Shown piece after piece: positions 46,650 to 57,979 of a stretch of 64,000 nucleotides of DNA. This DNA comes from an uncultured Tolumonas sp. (lineage in GTDB: Bacteria > Pseudomonadota > Gammaproteobacteria > Enterobacterales > Aeromonadaceae), in contig NZ_OY781378.1 in assembly GCF_963676665.1 (NCBI RefSeq), positions 836,001 to 900,000 on the forward strand, written 5' to 3'. Both the position numbers and the translations under genes were made by a program. The notes under the pieces were generated by a model. That model did no database searches, was not told the origin of the DNA, and was given only the letters and a program-made list of their open reading frames with translations. Position 1 is the stretch's first letter, and every line of letters starts with the position of its first letter.

Positions 46650-48377
46650 TTACGCGCTTGCGGTTGTCACTGTGTTATCGATCAAATGACAATCGATATA
46701 ACGCTGGCGTTTGTTCTGCTTCATTTTGTGTACATCAATTAATACCAACCCATCGACACAGTTACCAAAATCAGGGTCGATGCCAAAATCCAGAAATTGC
46801 ACGCCACCAGGTTCGCATAATTCGGAATATTGCTTATATAAAGTGGGAATGCTGCAACCCAGATTATCGAGCATTGACTTTAATATGCCTAAATCTTGCT
46901 GGTAATCTTCGCCGATAAACTGACTGGCAATATCCAGTGAACCATTCGCATATGGTTGGCGTGAACGCGCTAATGGCCAGCGTGGGCTGAAATGCAGTTT
47001 GTAAAATGAAACCAGCAAATCACGTGCCGGAGTTGGCAAGCTGGCTGACATCGATACCGGCCCGAATAAATAACGATATTGCGGGTTCTGTGCTAAAAAT
47101 GCGCCGATACCTTGCCATAAATAATCGAGGCTGCGTTTTCCCCAATAACGTGGCTGAATAAAGCTACGACCAAGTTCAATACCCTGATCGAGAATATGCG
47201 TCATTGCGGTGTCGTAATGAAATAAGCCATAACTATATAAACCTTTATGGCCTTTCCGTTCTAATTGCTCTTTAGTCGGCATAAAACGGTAAGCACCGAC
47301 AATTTCCAGCTCTTTGTTATCCCACAACAATAAGTGGTAATAATCATCATCAAAACTATCGAGATCACGACGCAGGCCGGTGCCTTCTCCGACCGCGCGG
47401 AAGGCAATTTCTCGTAAGCGACCGAGTTCTTTTAAGATCACGGAAGAGGGTGCTTGTTCACGGCGATAGAGATAAATGTGTTTACCATCCGGGGTATTGC
47501 CCAATGGCTGGCAAGCTTCAACGGCTTTTTTCAGTTTTACCCGATTTTCAGCTAAGGCGATGGGGGCTTCCGTTGTCAGAATGCCGGATTTACCTTTGCC
47601 TAAGCGGTAAAGATGTTTACGAAACAGCTTGGCTAATGCCTTACCGGTGAGGGGTAATTTTGACCATTCATTGAACGGGATTTTTGCCCCGATGCGGATT
47701 TTAATGTGCCCTTTACGCTGGTGGAACATTTCGCGCACCAGCAACAGCGTCGACAGCGATTTATTCAGTAATGACGTGCCATAAAACAGCCATGAGTTAT
47801 GTCCTGAGATATGGATCGGCACAATCGGCGCACGGTGTTGTGTTGCTAGACGTAAAAAGCCGTTATTCCAACGGCCATCATAAATACCGTGAATGTTTAA
47901 GCGTGATACTTCTCCGGCGGGAAATACGATCAGTGCACCGCCTTTCCCCAGATGATCATTAATAGCCGTGATCTGCTGTCGTTGTGTGTTTCCATTCATG
48001 TTATCAACGGGCAGCAACAATTCATTCAGTGGTTTGATCTGACTGAGCAATTGATTGGCGATAATTTTCACATCGCCGCGCACGCGAGAAATGATTTGCA
48101 GCAGTGCTAACCCGTCTAATGAACCAATCGGATGATTCGCTACAATCACAACCGGCCCTTGTGCGGGAATATGTTCTAACTCATTTTCACAAACATCACA
48201 GGCAAACGATAAGTGACGCAACGCTTGTTCAATGAAATCGAGACCGTGCAAATTCGGGTATTTTTCGCCGAAACGTTGGAATTCTTTTTCGCACAATAAG
48301 TAGCGCAGAAAAGGTTTGTACCAGCGGGGCACCGGTTTAGAACTATGGGACGAGAGTAATTCGTCGACTGTAAACAT
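46650..48377 (-). CDS. Bifunctional acyltransferase, OlsF-like (PlsC-type plus GNAT-type)
   Basis: 575 residues from the ATG at 48377 (GGAG, 8-nt spacing); the open frame extends 36 codons further without a ribosome site. The N-terminal half is a PlsC-type glycerolipid O-acyltransferase (NHPIGSLDG at about 81-89, GGALIVFPAGEVSR near 160). The C-terminal half (about 320-560) is the OlsB/hemolysin-like GNAT N-acyltransferase (YRFMPTKEQLE; LGRSFIQPRYWGKRSLDYLW). This fusion matches OlsF, which makes ornithine lipids from ornithine in some gammaproteobacteria. Product not proven; other acyl-amino-acid lipids are possible. Confidence 0.75.
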   Translation of the reverse strand: MFTVDELLSSHSSKPVPRWYKPFLRYLLCEKEFQRFGEKYPNLHGLDFIEQALRHLSFACDVCENELEHIPAQGPVVIVANHPIGSLDGLALLQIISRVRGDVKIIANQLLSQIKPLNELLLPVDNMNGNTQRQQITAINDHLGKGGALIVFPAGEVSRLNIHGIYDGRWNNGFLRLATQHRAPIVPIHISGHNSWLFYGTSLLNKSLSTLLLVREMFHQRKGHIKIRIGAKIPFNEWSKLPLTGKALAKLFRKHLYRLGKGKSGILTTEAPIALAENRVKLKKAVEACQPLGNTPDGKHIYLYRREQAPSSVILKELGRLREIAFRAVGEGTGLRRDLDSFDDDYYHLLLWDNKELEIVGAYRFMPTKEQLERKGHKGLYSYGLFHYDTAMTHILDQGIELGRSFIQPRYWGKRSLDYLWQGIGAFLAQNPQYRYLFGPVSMSASLPTPARDLLVSFYKLHFSPRWPLARSRQPYANGSLDIASQFIGEDYQQDLGILKSMLDNLGCSIPTLYKQYSELCEPGGVQFLDFGIDPDFGNCVDGLVLIDVHKMKQNKRQRYIDCHLIDNTVTTASA

Positions 48378-48540
48378 CAGGTAAACTCCATCTAGTCCAG
48401 ACTGCGCTAGTCTTGCGCTGTGGAGTGACGCTTCTGTGTCAGCTGGTTGACATTTTAATGACAGGGAAGATGTTGTTTTATGCAACCAATGCTCTAAGAT
48501 TTACACAATTTTACTGTAGGGCATCCTGTCCGGAGTGTGT

Positions 48541-49344
48541 ATGAAAAAAAGCCTGTTAGCTGGTATAACTCTTTGTCTGTTGAGTGCTTGCGCTGTTTCG
48601 CCTACTGGTCGCAAGCAATTGTTATTAATGGGAAATAATGATGTTGCTCAAATGGGGTTATCGTCTTTCCAGCAAATAAAACAAAAAGAACAAGTGTCGA
48701 CAGATCCAAAACAAACGCGCTATGTTCAGTGTGTTGCTCAGGCTATTACTCAGGCCATTCCTGCGCAGTTTGCCAACACTAACCCCGGACAATGGGAAGT
48801 GGTGGTTTTTGATTCTAAAGAAGTGAATGCATTTGCATTACCCGGTGGTCGCATTGGTGTGTATACCGGTTTGCTGAAAGTGGCTAAAAATCAGGATCAG
48901 CTGGCGGCAGTTATCGGCCATGAGGTTTCGCACGTATTAGCGCAACACTCGAATGAGCGTTTGTCTCAGAGCCAGGTGGCTAATATGGGCATGGCGGCGG
49001 CAGATAGCATTCTGAAAGACAGCACGACGAAAGGTCCGGCTATGGCGGCGTTAGGCATGGGTGTGCAATACGGGGTATTGATGCCATATAGCCGCGCGCA
49101 TGAAACAGAAGCTGATGTGCTTGGTTTACAGCTGATGGCTACTGCTGGGTTTAATCCCAAAGAGTCAGTTAGCTTATGGTATAACATGGCTGCGGCCAGC
49201 AATGGTCAAGCGCCGATGGAAATATTGTCTACCCATCCTTCAGACCAAACTCGTATCAATAAATTACAATCGTTAATTCCTCAGGTTATGCCGATGTATC
49301 AGCAAGCACAGGCAGGCGGTGTTCACCCGCAATGTGCCGGATAG
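48541..49344 (+). CDS. M48-family metalloprotease lipoprotein (LoiP-like)
   Basis: 267 residues from the ATG at 48541 with GGAG 5 nt upstream. The lipobox LLSAC makes Cys17 the lipidated residue, so it is membrane-anchored in the periplasm. Zinc motif HEVSH is at 127-131, with the distal HETEAD at 187-192 giving the third ligand. E. coli LoiP (YggG) and BepA are the nearest well-known relatives; the length fits LoiP. Likely role: quality control of envelope proteins. Confidence 0.88.
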   Translation: MKKSLLAGITLCLLSACAVSPTGRKQLLLMGNNDVAQMGLSSFQQIKQKEQVSTDPKQTRYVQCVAQAITQAIPAQFANTNPGQWEVVVFDSKEVNAFALPGGRIGVYTGLLKVAKNQDQLAAVIGHEVSHVLAQHSNERLSQSQVANMGMAAADSILKDSTTKGPAMAALGMGVQYGVLMPYSRAHETEADVLGLQLMATAGFNPKESVSLWYNMAAASNGQAPMEILSTHPSDQTRINKLQSLIPQVMPMYQQAQAGGVHPQCAG

Positions 49345-49404
49345 GGTTCAGTAAAGGTAACAGGTCTGTTAACATGCGGGCTTTGTGATAATCGCGGAGT
49401 GTTT

Positions 49405-50019
49405 ATGTCTAAGTTTCAAACAACCGAACAGCAAGCCTGTTACGGTATTGGCCGTCAGATCGGTCAGCAGTTAACTGAGCAGTCTTTTGCTGGTTTTGAT
49501 CTGTCAGCTGTGCAGCAAGGTATTGAAGATGCAATCAACAATGCACCTTTTGCTGTTGAGCATGAGCAAATCGGCGAAGCATTCCGCATTCTGAATGAAA
49601 GAATGGCTGCTGAAGAAGCTGAGCGTGCTAAAACCATGCAAGCTGGCGGTATCGAGTTCCTGACCGAAAATGCTAAACGCCCAGAAGTAAAAGTGACCGA
49701 ATCAGGTCTGCAATATGAAGTGCTGGTTGCTGGCTCAGGCAAACAACCTGCTGCTTCTGATAAAGTACGTGTGCATTACCACGGCACTTTCACTGATGGC
49801 AACGTATTTGACAGCTCAGTACAACGTGGTCAACCAGCTGAATTCCCAGTTGGCGGCGTGATCGCTGGTTGGGTTGAAGCACTGCAACTGATGTCAGAAG
49901 GCGCTAAATGGAAATTGTTCATTCCGCACAATCTGGCATACGGCGAACGTGGCGCAGGTTCAATTCCTCCGTACTCAACGCTGGTTTTTGAAGTAGAATT
50001 ACTGAACGTATTGGCGTAA
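49405..50019 (+). CDS. fklB: FKBP-type peptidyl-prolyl isomerase FklB
   Basis: 204 residues from the ATG at 49405 (GGAG, 5-nt spacing). An N-terminal helical dimerisation domain (about 1-90) is followed by a C-terminal FKBP domain (about 105-204) with VHYHGTFTDGNVFDSS, WVEALQLMSEGAKWKLFIP and IPPYSTLVFEVELL. No signal peptide, so this is the cytoplasmic FklB (FKBP22) rather than FkpA. It isomerises prolyl bonds and acts as a chaperone. A strong terminator follows. Confidence 0.92.
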   Translation: MSKFQTTEQQACYGIGRQIGQQLTEQSFAGFDLSAVQQGIEDAINNAPFAVEHEQIGEAFRILNERMAAEEAERAKTMQAGGIEFLTENAKRPEVKVTESGLQYEVLVAGSGKQPAASDKVRVHYHGTFTDGNVFDSSVQRGQPAEFPVGGVIAGWVEALQLMSEGAKWKLFIPHNLAYGERGAGSIPPYSTLVFEVELLNVLA

Positions 50020-50024
50020 GCCGT

Positions 50025-50052
50025 AAAAAGGCCAGACATCTGGCCTTTTTTG
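50025..50052 (+). terminator. Terminator after fklB
   Basis: AAAAGGCCAGA pairs with TCTGGCCTTTT across CA (50026-50049), with T to 50051. Confidence 0.85.
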
Positions 50053-50101
50053 TATCTGAAAAACCATATCTGCTGACGAATATCAGCAGGTCAGAAATTG
50101 A

Positions 50102-50926
<825 letters not shown>

Positions 50927-50953
50927 GACCGCCATTTGGCGGTTTTATTTTAT
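50927..50953 (+). terminator. Terminator after dapB
   Basis: ACCGCC (50928-50933) pairs with GGCGGT (50938-50943), then TTTATTTT. Confidence 0.7.
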
Positions 50954-51154
50954 AGAGAGATTATTTATTTCTTTCTCACCCCCTTTATTTGAAGGGGTTT
51001 TGTCTATTTCTTGTTTTTATGTCGGTTAAATGCTTATTTTTGCTAGTGACCTCTATTTTTATATCCCTTCTTTTTTAAATTTCACTTTTTCTCATTATTC
51101 ATGCTGTTTTATGCTTATAGCATGCATGATTTTTCATTCGTCATTTACATGGGA

Positions 51155-51183
51155 TTGGCTTCTTATCTTAGTTCAGGTAGAAT
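51155..51183 (+). promoter_or_regulatory. Sigma-70-like promoter of carAB
   Basis: TTGGCT (51155-51160) and TAGAAT (51178-51183) are 17 bp apart. It would give a leader of about 135 nt before carA. Confidence 0.5.
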
Positions 51184-51192
51184 AGCCGGAAT

Positions 51193-51292
51193 TTGCCTGA
51201 TGTGAGTTTGTAAAATGGCGTTTTCAGCCAAACAAACCTAAACAGGCAATAAAATCACCCCTTCAGTGCGCAGGAAATATACTGATCGGGGT
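51193..51292 (+). promoter_or_regulatory. Folded 5' leader of carA
   Basis: Hairpin 1 nests TTGCCTG/CAGGCAA (51193-51199, 51243-51249), GTTTG/CAAAC (51206-51210, 51233-51237) and TGGC/GCCA (51216-51219, 51227-51230). Hairpin 2 nests ACCCC/GGGGT (51257-51261, 51288-51292) and TCAGT/ACTGA (51263-51267, 51281-51285). Neither is followed by a T-run, so simple attenuation is unlikely. The regulator or ligand is unknown. Confidence 0.4.
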
Positions 51293-51324
51293 ACAAGCAT
51301 AAATTTAATGACTTGGAGGTCGTC

Positions 51325-52455
51325 TTGACTCATTCTGCCCTGTTAGTGTTGGAAGATGGGACGGTGTTTAAGGGTGTGTCTATTGGTGCTGAAGGCTGTT
51401 CAGTCGGGGAAGTTGTTTTCAATACCTCGATGACTGGCTATCAAGAAATTCTCACTGATCCTTCTTATTGCCGCCAAATTGTAACGCTGACTTATCCCCA
51501 CATTGGTAACACTGGTACCAATTCTGAAGACGAAGAATCCCCAAACATTCATGCTCAAGGCCTCATCATTCGCGATCTGCCATTAGTTGCATCTAACTTC
51601 CGTAATCAGGCAACTCTGTCTGACTATCTGAAGAAGCACAATGTGGTTGGGATTGCTGAAATTGATACCCGCAAACTGACTCGTATTTTGCGTGAAAAAG
51701 GCGCTCAGGCTGGTTGTATCATCGCAGGCGGTGACCTGGATGCAGCGAAAGCACTGGCGGCAACGAAAGCCTTCCCTGGCCTGAAAGGCATGGATCTGGC
51801 GAAAGTAGTGAGCTGTACTGAAGCGTATGAATGGACCGAAGGTTCATGGAAGCTGGGTCAGGGTCATACTCAACCTGCTGAATACCCATTCCATGTCGTA
51901 GCTTACGATTTCGGTGTGAAACGCAATATTCTGCGTATGTTGGTTGACCGCGGCTGTCGCGTGACCGTTGTTCCGGCACAAACACCAGCAGAAACCGTGC
52001 TGGGGATGAATCCGGATGGCGTCTTCCTGTCGAATGGCCCTGGTGACCCAGAACCATGTGATTACGCTATCAAAGCGATCAAAACCTTCCTTGAAACCGA
52101 GCTGCCAGTTTTTGGTATCTGCTTAGGTCATCAGTTGCTGGCACTGGCTTCCGGTGCGAAAACCATGAAAATGAAATTTGGTCATCATGGTGCTAACCAT
52201 CCGGTGAAAGACCTGGATCGCAACGTAGTGATGATCACCAGCCAGAACCACGGTTTTGCAGCCGATGATACGGATATGCCAGCTAACCTGCGTGTGACAC
52301 ATAAATCACTGTTCGACGGTTCTTTGCAGGGTATTCATCGTACTGACAAACCAGCGTTCAGCTTCCAGGGCCACCCTGAAGCGAGCCCGGGCCCGCATGA
52401 TGCAGCTCCGCTGTTCGACCATTTCATCGACTTGATCAAAAAATATCGCGCATAA
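51325..52455 (+). CDS. carA: Carbamoyl-phosphate synthase small subunit CarA
   Basis: 376 residues from a TTG at 51325, with GGAGG 5 nt upstream; E. coli carA also starts with TTG. A second TTG at 51313 lies on the ribosome site and is unlikely. Class I glutamine amidotransferase: the C-terminal domain holds the catalytic Cys in [10 protein letters not shown], with His and Glu in [10 protein letters not shown]. It releases ammonia from glutamine for CarB, feeding arginine and pyrimidine synthesis. carB follows 17 nt later. Confidence 0.96.
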   Translation: MTHSALLVLEDGTVFKGVSIGAEGCSVGEVVFNTSMTGYQEILTDPSYCRQIVTLTYPHIGNTGTNSEDEESPNIHAQGLIIRDLPLVASNFRNQATLSDYLKKHNVVGIAEIDTRKLTRILREKGAQAGCIIAGGDLDAAKALAATKAFPGLKGMDLAKVVSCTEAYEWTEGSWKLGQGHTQPAEYPFHVVAYDFGVKRNILRMLVDRGCRVTVVPAQTPAETVLGMNPDGVFLSNGPGDPEPCDYAIKAIKTFLETELPVFGICLGHQLLALASGAKTMKMKFGHHGANHPVKDLDRNVVMITSQNHGFAADDTDMPANLRVTHKSLFDGSLQGIHRTDKPAFSFQGHPEASPGPHDAAPLFDHFIDLIKKYRA

Positions 52456-52472
52456 CAGGAATAGGTAGCGTC

Positions 52473-55400
52473 ATGCCAAAACGTACGGACTTAAAAAGTA
52501 TTCTGATCCTGGGTGCAGGCCCAATCGTGATCGGTCAGGCTTGTGAATTCGACTATTCTGGTGCACAAGCGTGTAAAGCACTGCGTGAAGAGGGTTTCCG
52601 CGTCATTCTGGTGAACTCTAACCCTGCCACGATCATGACTGACCCTGAAATGGCCGATGCCACTTACATCGAGCCAATCACTTGGGAAGTCGTGCGCAAA
52701 ATTATTGAAAAAGAGCGTCCGGATGCGGTTCTGCCGACCATGGGTGGTCAGACTGCACTGAACTGTGCACTGGATCTGGAGCGTCACGGCGTATTGGCCG
52801 AGTTTGGCGTAGAAATGATCGGTGCCACCGCTGATGCGATTGATAAAGCAGAAGACCGTCGCCGTTTCGATTTAGCGATGCGCTCTATCGGTCTGGAATG
52901 CCCACGTGCCGGTATTGCGCACAACATGGAAGAAGCTTGGGACGTTCAGAAGACCGTTGGTTTCCCATGTATCATTCGTCCATCGTTCACTATGGGTGGT
53001 TCAGGTGGCGGTATCGCTTACAACCCTGAAGAGTTTGTTGAGATCTGTGAGCGTGGCTTAGATCTGTCACCAACCAAAGAGTTGCTGATCGACGAATCGC
53101 TGATCGGTTGGAAAGAATATGAGATGGAAGTGGTGCGTGATCGTAACGATAACTGCATCATCGTCTGTTCTATCGAAAACTTTGACCCGATGGGCGTGCA
53201 CACCGGTGACTCGATCACGGTGGCACCAGCGCAGACTCTGACTGATAAAGAATATCAGCTGATGCGTAATGCCTCGATGGCGGTACTGCGTGAGATCGGC
53301 GTTGAAACCGGCGGTTCTAACGTACAGTTCGGTATCAACCCCGTTGATGGCCGTATGGTTATCATCGAGATGAACCCGCGTGTATCGCGTTCATCGGCAC
53401 TGGCTTCTAAAGCGACCGGTTTCCCGATTGCAAAAATTGCTGCCAAGCTGGCGATTGGTTACACCTTAGATGAGCTGATGAATGACATCACTGGCGGTAA
53501 AACGCCGGCGTCTTTCGAACCATCTATCGACTACGTGGTTACCAAAGTTCCGCGTTTCAACTTCGAGAAATTTGCCGGTGCTAACGACCGCCTGACCACA
53601 CAGATGAAATCTGTGGGCGAAGTGATGGCGATTGGCCGTACTTTCCAAGAATCGCTGCAAAAAGCCATGCGTGGTCTGGAAACCGGCAAAACGGGCTTTG
53701 ATCCAGTTATTGATGCGAATGATACTGATGCGAAAGCTACTATTCGCCATGAACTGCAAAACCCAGGTGCTGATCGCTTGTGGTATGTGGCTGATGCGTT
53801 CCGTGCCGGTATGTCACTGCAGGACATTTTCAATGACACCAAGATTGACCCATGGTTCCTGATCCAGATTGAAGAGTTATTGAATCTGGAAGCGCAGGTT
53901 GCTGCGGCTGGTCTGTCAGGTATCGATGCTGATTTCATGCGTAAGCTGAAACGTAAAGGTTTCGCGGATGCACGTTTGGCTAAGCTGCTGAACGTCAAAG
54001 AAGCGCAAGTGCGCGAACTGCGTTACCAGTATCAGATCCTGCCGGTTTACAAACGTGTCGACACGTGTGCGGCTGAATTCTCAACTAACACTGCTTACAT
54101 GTACTCTACCTATGAGGAAGAGTGTGAAGCCGCACCAACCAACAAAGATAAGATCATTGTGTTAGGTGGTGGCCCGAACCGTATCGGTCAGGGTATTGAA
54201 TTCGATTATTGCTGTGTGCATGCGGCACTGGCACTGCGCGAAGACGGTTATGAAACCATCATGGTTAACTGTAACCCTGAAACCGTTTCTACCGACTACG
54301 ACACATCAGACCGTCTGTATTTCGAGCCAGTAACACTGGAAGACGTGCTGGAAATCGTGCGCATCGAGAAGCCAAAAGGCGTGATCGTGCAGTACGGTGG
54401 TCAAACTCCGCTGAAACTGTCGCGTGCACTGGAAGCTGCTGGTGTGCCAATCATTGGTACCAGCCCTGATTCTATCGACCGTGCCGAAGACCGTGAACGT
54501 TTCCAACAAGCGGTTGAGCGTCTAGGCCTGAAACAGCCACAGAACACTACTGTGACGGCAATGGAACAAGCGGTTGAGAAAGCCAAAGAGATCGGTTATC
54601 CGCTGGTGGTACGTCCTTCCTATGTATTAGGTGGCCGTGCGATGGAAATCGTTTCTGACGAAATCGACCTGCGTCGTTACTTCAACGAAGCGGTGAGCGT
54701 ATCGAACGAATCACCAGTATTGCTGGATCACTTCCTTGACGATGCGATCGAGCTGGATGTGGATGCAATCTGCGACGGCGAACAAGTCGTGATCGGCGGC
54801 GTGATGGAACACATTGAGCAATGTGGTATCCACTCCGGTGACTCAGGCTGTTCATTGCCACCTTACTCGCTGCAGGCTGATGTATTGGCTGAGATCCGTG
54901 AACAGGTTCGTAAACTGGCCATGGAACTGAAAGTTATTGGTCTGATGAACGTGCAGTTTGCGGTGAAAGATGGCGTGATTTACCTGATTGAGGTGAATCC
55001 ACGTGCGGCGCGTACTGTACCGTTCGTGTCGAAAGCGACTGGCGCTCCATTGGCTAAGATCGCGGCACGCGTGATGGCCGGTCAGTCTCTGACTCAGCAA
55101 GGTTTCACCAAAGAGATCATTCCACCTTACTTCTCTGTGAAAGAAGTCGTGCTGCCATTCAACAAGTTCCCGGGCGTTGACCCGCTGCTTGGCCCTGAAA
55201 TGCGCTCTACCGGTGAAGTTATGGGCGTGGGTAATACCTTTGCAGAAGCATATGCCAAAGCACAATTAGGCACAGGTAAAGGCTTGCCAAAATCAGGTCG
55301 TGCACTGTTGTCAGTTCGTGGCGGTGACAAGAAACGCGCGGTGGAATTAGCGGCTGCACTGATCAAAGCTGGCTTTGAGTTGGATGCAACCTCTGGCACT

Positions 55401-55700
55401 TCTGATGCGCTGACGGCCGCAGGCATTGCCAACCGTAAGGTGAACAAAGTCTCTGAAGGTCGCCCGCACATTCTGGATCGTATCAAGAATGGCGAGTACA
55501 CCTTTATCGTGAACACCGTTGAAGGTCGTGTAGCGATTGCTGACTCTAAACAACTGCGTCGTGGCGCACTGCAGCATAAAGTGTCTTACACTACGACACT
55601 GAATGCCGGTTTTGCTTCTTGTCTGGGCATGGCGATTGATGAAACTGCCAATGTCAGTTCAGTACAAGAGCTGCATCAACGCGTTAAAGAAAGCATGTAA
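52473..55700 (+). CDS. carB: Carbamoyl-phosphate synthase large subunit CarB
   Basis: 1075 residues, full length. It makes carbamoyl phosphate from bicarbonate, ammonia and two ATP. The two homologous ATP-grasp halves each begin with a Rossmann-like segment ([19 protein letters not shown] near 11; [19 protein letters not shown] near 560). The C-terminal MGS-like allosteric domain (about 940-1075) binds UMP, IMP and ornithine in E. coli. All major motifs are present and no frame break is seen. A strong terminator follows. Confidence 0.97.
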   Translation: MPKRTDLKSILILGAGPIVIGQACEFDYSGAQACKALREEGFRVILVNSNPATIMTDPEMADATYIEPITWEVVRKIIEKERPDAVLPTMGGQTALNCALDLERHGVLAEFGVEMIGATADAIDKAEDRRRFDLAMRSIGLECPRAGIAHNMEEAWDVQKTVGFPCIIRPSFTMGGSGGGIAYNPEEFVEICERGLDLSPTKELLIDESLIGWKEYEMEVVRDRNDNCIIVCSIENFDPMGVHTGDSITVAPAQTLTDKEYQLMRNASMAVLREIGVETGGSNVQFGINPVDGRMVIIEMNPRVSRSSALASKATGFPIAKIAAKLAIGYTLDELMNDITGGKTPASFEPSIDYVVTKVPRFNFEKFAGANDRLTTQMKSVGEVMAIGRTFQESLQKAMRGLETGKTGFDPVIDANDTDAKATIRHELQNPGADRLWYVADAFRAGMSLQDIFNDTKIDPWFLIQIEELLNLEAQVAAAGLSGIDADFMRKLKRKGFADARLAKLLNVKEAQVRELRYQYQILPVYKRVDTCAAEFSTNTAYMYSTYEEECEAAPTNKDKIIVLGGGPNRIGQGIEFDYCCVHAALALREDGYETIMVNCNPETVSTDYDTSDRLYFEPVTLEDVLEIVRIEKPKGVIVQYGGQTPLKLSRALEAAGVPIIGTSPDSIDRAEDRERFQQAVERLGLKQPQNTTVTAMEQAVEKAKEIGYPLVVRPSYVLGGRAMEIVSDEIDLRRYFNEAVSVSNESPVLLDHFLDDAIELDVDAICDGEQVVIGGVMEHIEQCGIHSGDSGCSLPPYSLQADVLAEIREQVRKLAMELKVIGLMNVQFAVKDGVIYLIEVNPRAARTVPFVSKATGAPLAKIAARVMAGQSLTQQGFTKEIIPPYFSVKEVVLPFNKFPGVDPLLGPEMRSTGEVMGVGNTFAEAYAKAQLGTGKGLPKSGRALLSVRGGDKKRAVELAAALIKAGFELDATSGTSDALTAAGIANRKVNKVSEGRPHILDRIKNGEYTFIVNTVEGRVAIADSKQLRRGALQHKVSYTTTLNAGFASCLGMAIDETANVSSVQELHQRVKESM

Positions 55701-55721
55701 TTCTGCTGTAACTGCTTAATA

Positions 55722-55754
55722 ATAGAAGCCCGCACTACGCGGGCTTTTTTTTAA
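55722..55754 (+). terminator. Terminator after carB
   Basis: AAGCCCGC (55726-55733) pairs with GCGGGCTT (55739-55746), followed by a long T-run. Confidence 0.85.
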
Positions 55755-55764
55755 GGTTTTTTTG

Positions 55765-56640
55765 ATGTCTTCTGTGTCTGATAAATCATCGGTTCTGTTA
55801 CCTGTCTGTTTAATTATTATTGCGATGATTTCTGTGCAAAGCGGAGCTTCACTGGCGAAATTACTGTTCCCGTTGGTTGGCGCGGAAGGTGCAACATCAT
55901 TACGTCTGGGTTTTGGGACGTTAGTGTTAACACTGGTTTATAAGCCGTGGCGCACACCAATGACGCCGGGGAGTTTGTTGCCCATGCTGGTTTATGGCTT
56001 GGTATTGGGCGGTATGAATTTTCTGTTTTATCAATCGATAAAAACACTGCCACTGGGTATTGCGGTTGCGCTGGAATTTACCGGCCCATTAGCGGTTGCG
56101 ATTTTTTCTTCCCGTCGCCCGATCGATTTTTTATGGATCATCCTGGCTATGTTAGGGTTGCTGGTTTTACTGCCCATTTTTGCCAACCACACGGATATTA
56201 ATTTGAAAGGGGCTCTCTATGCGATCAGTGCCGGCGCATGTTGGGCTTTGTATATTGTGTACGGAAAAAAAGCCGGCATCAAAAATGGTCAATCAACCGT
56301 TGCTATCGGCACTTTGATTGCGGCCGTTTTCTTTTGTCCGATCGGCATTGCACAAAATGGGTCGGCATTGTTCCAGTTACCGATTTTGCCGATTGCGCTT
56401 GGCGTGGGCATATTATCAACCGCGTTACCTTTTTCGCTGGAAATGATGGCATTACGGCGTATTCCTTCCCGTACCTTTGGCACGTTGATGAGTCTAGAAC
56501 CTGCGATAGGGGCTCTCTCCGGTTTGATCATTTTACAGGAGCACCTGACGTTGCAACAATGGGGTGGAATGCTCGCGATTATGGTGGCATCGGTGGGGGC
56601 TACGCTAACAATTAAACCGGCATCCAAAAAGAAAAAATGA
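55765..56640 (+). CDS. rhtA: EamA/DMT transporter, RhtA-like amino-acid exporter
   Basis: 291 residues from the ATG at 55765. About ten hydrophobic segments in two EamA repeats. YQSIKTLPLGIAVALEFTGP (about 95-114) and GALYAISAGACWALYIVYGK are typical of RhtA, the threonine/homoserine exporter of the inner membrane. The Lys-rich end (ASKKKK) follows the positive-inside rule. Ribosome site is weak and T-rich. The substrate is inferred from similarity only; other amino-acid export is possible. Confidence 0.75.
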   Translation: MSSVSDKSSVLLPVCLIIIAMISVQSGASLAKLLFPLVGAEGATSLRLGFGTLVLTLVYKPWRTPMTPGSLLPMLVYGLVLGGMNFLFYQSIKTLPLGIAVALEFTGPLAVAIFSSRRPIDFLWIILAMLGLLVLLPIFANHTDINLKGALYAISAGACWALYIVYGKKAGIKNGQSTVAIGTLIAAVFFCPIGIAQNGSALFQLPILPIALGVGILSTALPFSLEMMALRRIPSRTFGTLMSLEPAIGALSGLIILQEHLTLQQWGGMLAIMVASVGATLTIKPASKKKK

Positions 56641-56669
56641 CGTGCATCGGATGACAGTAAGATAGAAAG

Positions 56670-56705
56670 AGAAAGCCCGCATCAGCTATTGTGCGGGCTT
56701 TACTT
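56670..56705. terminator. Bidirectional terminator
   Basis: AAAGCCCGCA (56672-56681) pairs with TGCGGGCTTT (56692-56701). It serves the rhtA-like gene and the convergent RcnB/CigR-like gene. Confidence 0.75.
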
Positions 56706-57230
56706 TTACAGATGATTCAGATCTTGTATGGCATCGAGAACCATACTGGTACCCACGGTGATCAACAGAATATCACCTGCGACACGGACATATTTTTGCC
56801 CGGCGGGTGGTACACCAAGGCTGATGATCAATTGTGGTGGTAAATCGTAATAAATAACATCGCTTGGTAATGGGCGGCCCACATGCCATTTCTTGGCGAT
56901 CCCGGGTGGTACACAACCATTATGTTTTTTCGCTAAGCCAGGAGGACAGCGGTCTGAATGGAAGCTGTCATCATAATATCGACGCACCACATCACGATGA
57001 TGCGTATTGAAATAAATATTGACCGATCTCTCTTCGCTGCGTATCTGATCCCGATCGATGCCTCTTTCAATTCTATCGTTGTGTTGTTTGTTCTTATTTT
57101 TGCGCCATTCCAATGGATTATCCATTTTCTTGTCATTCCAGTCCGGCTTATCGGCAAACGCAGGGCTTGAAGCAATAAAGACGGCAATACACAAGAAAAG
57201 CGGCCATTTTTTGTTTAAGGGAAATTGCAT
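56706..57230 (-). CDS. RcnB/CigR-like periplasmic protein
   Basis: 174 residues from the ATG at 57230 with AGGAGA 8 nt upstream; the frame is open nine codons further. Signal peptide at about 1-27 (SSPAFA then DKPDW). The mature part is very charged, then CPPGLAKKHNGCVPPGIAKK and a C-terminal RcnB-type strand-rich segment (YVRVAGDILLITVGTSMVLD). This layout is shared with CigR-type anti-virulence proteins and with RcnB. Two Cys could form a disulfide. Biological role here is unknown. Confidence 0.7.
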   Translation of the reverse strand: MQFPLNKKWPLFLCIAVFIASSPAFADKPDWNDKKMDNPLEWRKNKNKQHNDRIERGIDRDQIRSEERSVNIYFNTHHRDVVRRYYDDSFHSDRCPPGLAKKHNGCVPPGIAKKWHVGRPLPSDVIYYDLPPQLIISLGVPPAGQKYVRVAGDILLITVGTSMVLDAIQDLNHL

Positions 57231-57315
57231 GAGAGATCTCCTGTCATCTGCACTCACTTTATAATATTAGAACACTGCAGCGATGATCTTCATGTATTCA
57301 AACACGATCTTAAAT

Positions 57316-57915
57316 TTATGCTTGATACGCTTTAAGAAAAACAGTGATAGCACGTTCTACGACGGCAATGAGCAGTTGTTCATCCACTTCGGTTAATACA
57401 CCAAGTGCATAAAGCTCTACGACTTCGGCTTCTATTAACGCTTTTAAATGCATGGCACAAATACCTGCATCACAGTTGATCAGCCGTTGTTGTTCGATCT
57501 GCTGTTGCAAATAATTACTCACCAGTAACCAGCCTTTTTTTGGCCCGTTCTCATAGAAATGGCGGCCAATATCTGATCGATCAGCTTCGTTAATCGCCAT
57601 CTTACGGATCGCCATAATATCGGGTGCAAGTATAGAGCTGAGATAATGCAGACCAAAATTCAGTAGGGTAGAACGAATGTCGTTTTCTTCCTCTAAGAGC
57701 TTAAATGCTTCGGCGATTTGTTCTGTGGCCGATGACTCCATGACGGCGGCAAAGATCTCTTCTTTAGAACGGAAGTAGTTATACAGCGTTGCTTTGGAAC
57801 CGCCGACCCGACTGGCAATTTCTGACATAGATGTATTTTCAAAACCTTGTTTGCTGAACGCTTCTTTTGCTACATCCACGATCGCCTGTCGGCGGGCTTC
57901 ACTTTTAACGCGCAT
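57316..57915 (-). CDS. TetR-family repressor of the adjacent efflux operon
   Basis: 199 residues. N-terminal TetR HTH (about 10-56; SEIASRVGGSKATLYNYFRS) and a C-terminal ligand-binding part (about 80-199). It is divergent from the outer-membrane factor/emrA/emrB operon; a large palindrome (57980-58005) sits between them. By family logic it represses the pump until a toxic ligand binds. Ligand unknown. A possible half-site (CTGTTTAGTT near 57938) lies close to its own start, suggesting autoregulation. Confidence 0.9.
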   Translation of the reverse strand: MRVKSEARRQAIVDVAKEAFSKQGFENTSMSEIASRVGGSKATLYNYFRSKEEIFAAVMESSATEQIAEAFKLLEEENDIRSTLLNFGLHYLSSILAPDIMAIRKMAINEADRSDIGRHFYENGPKKGWLLVSNYLQQQIEQQRLINCDAGICAMHLKALIEAEVVELYALGVLTEVDEQLLIAVVERAITVFLKAYQA

Positions 57916-57979
57916 ATCTGGTTACCAATAATGAACTTACCTGTTTAGTTTTACTTGACGGAGGCGTGCTGTCAAGGAT

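Larger units (their letters stand above)
50954..51324 (+). other. carAB control region and long leader
   Basis: A long AT-rich gap without a gene. It contains T-rich stretches and ArgR-like half-sites (TTATTCAT near 51095; TGATTTTTCATT near 51127), both weak. A promoter lies at 51155-51183 and is followed by a leader of about 140 nt with two nested hairpins (51193-51292). Confidence 0.5.
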
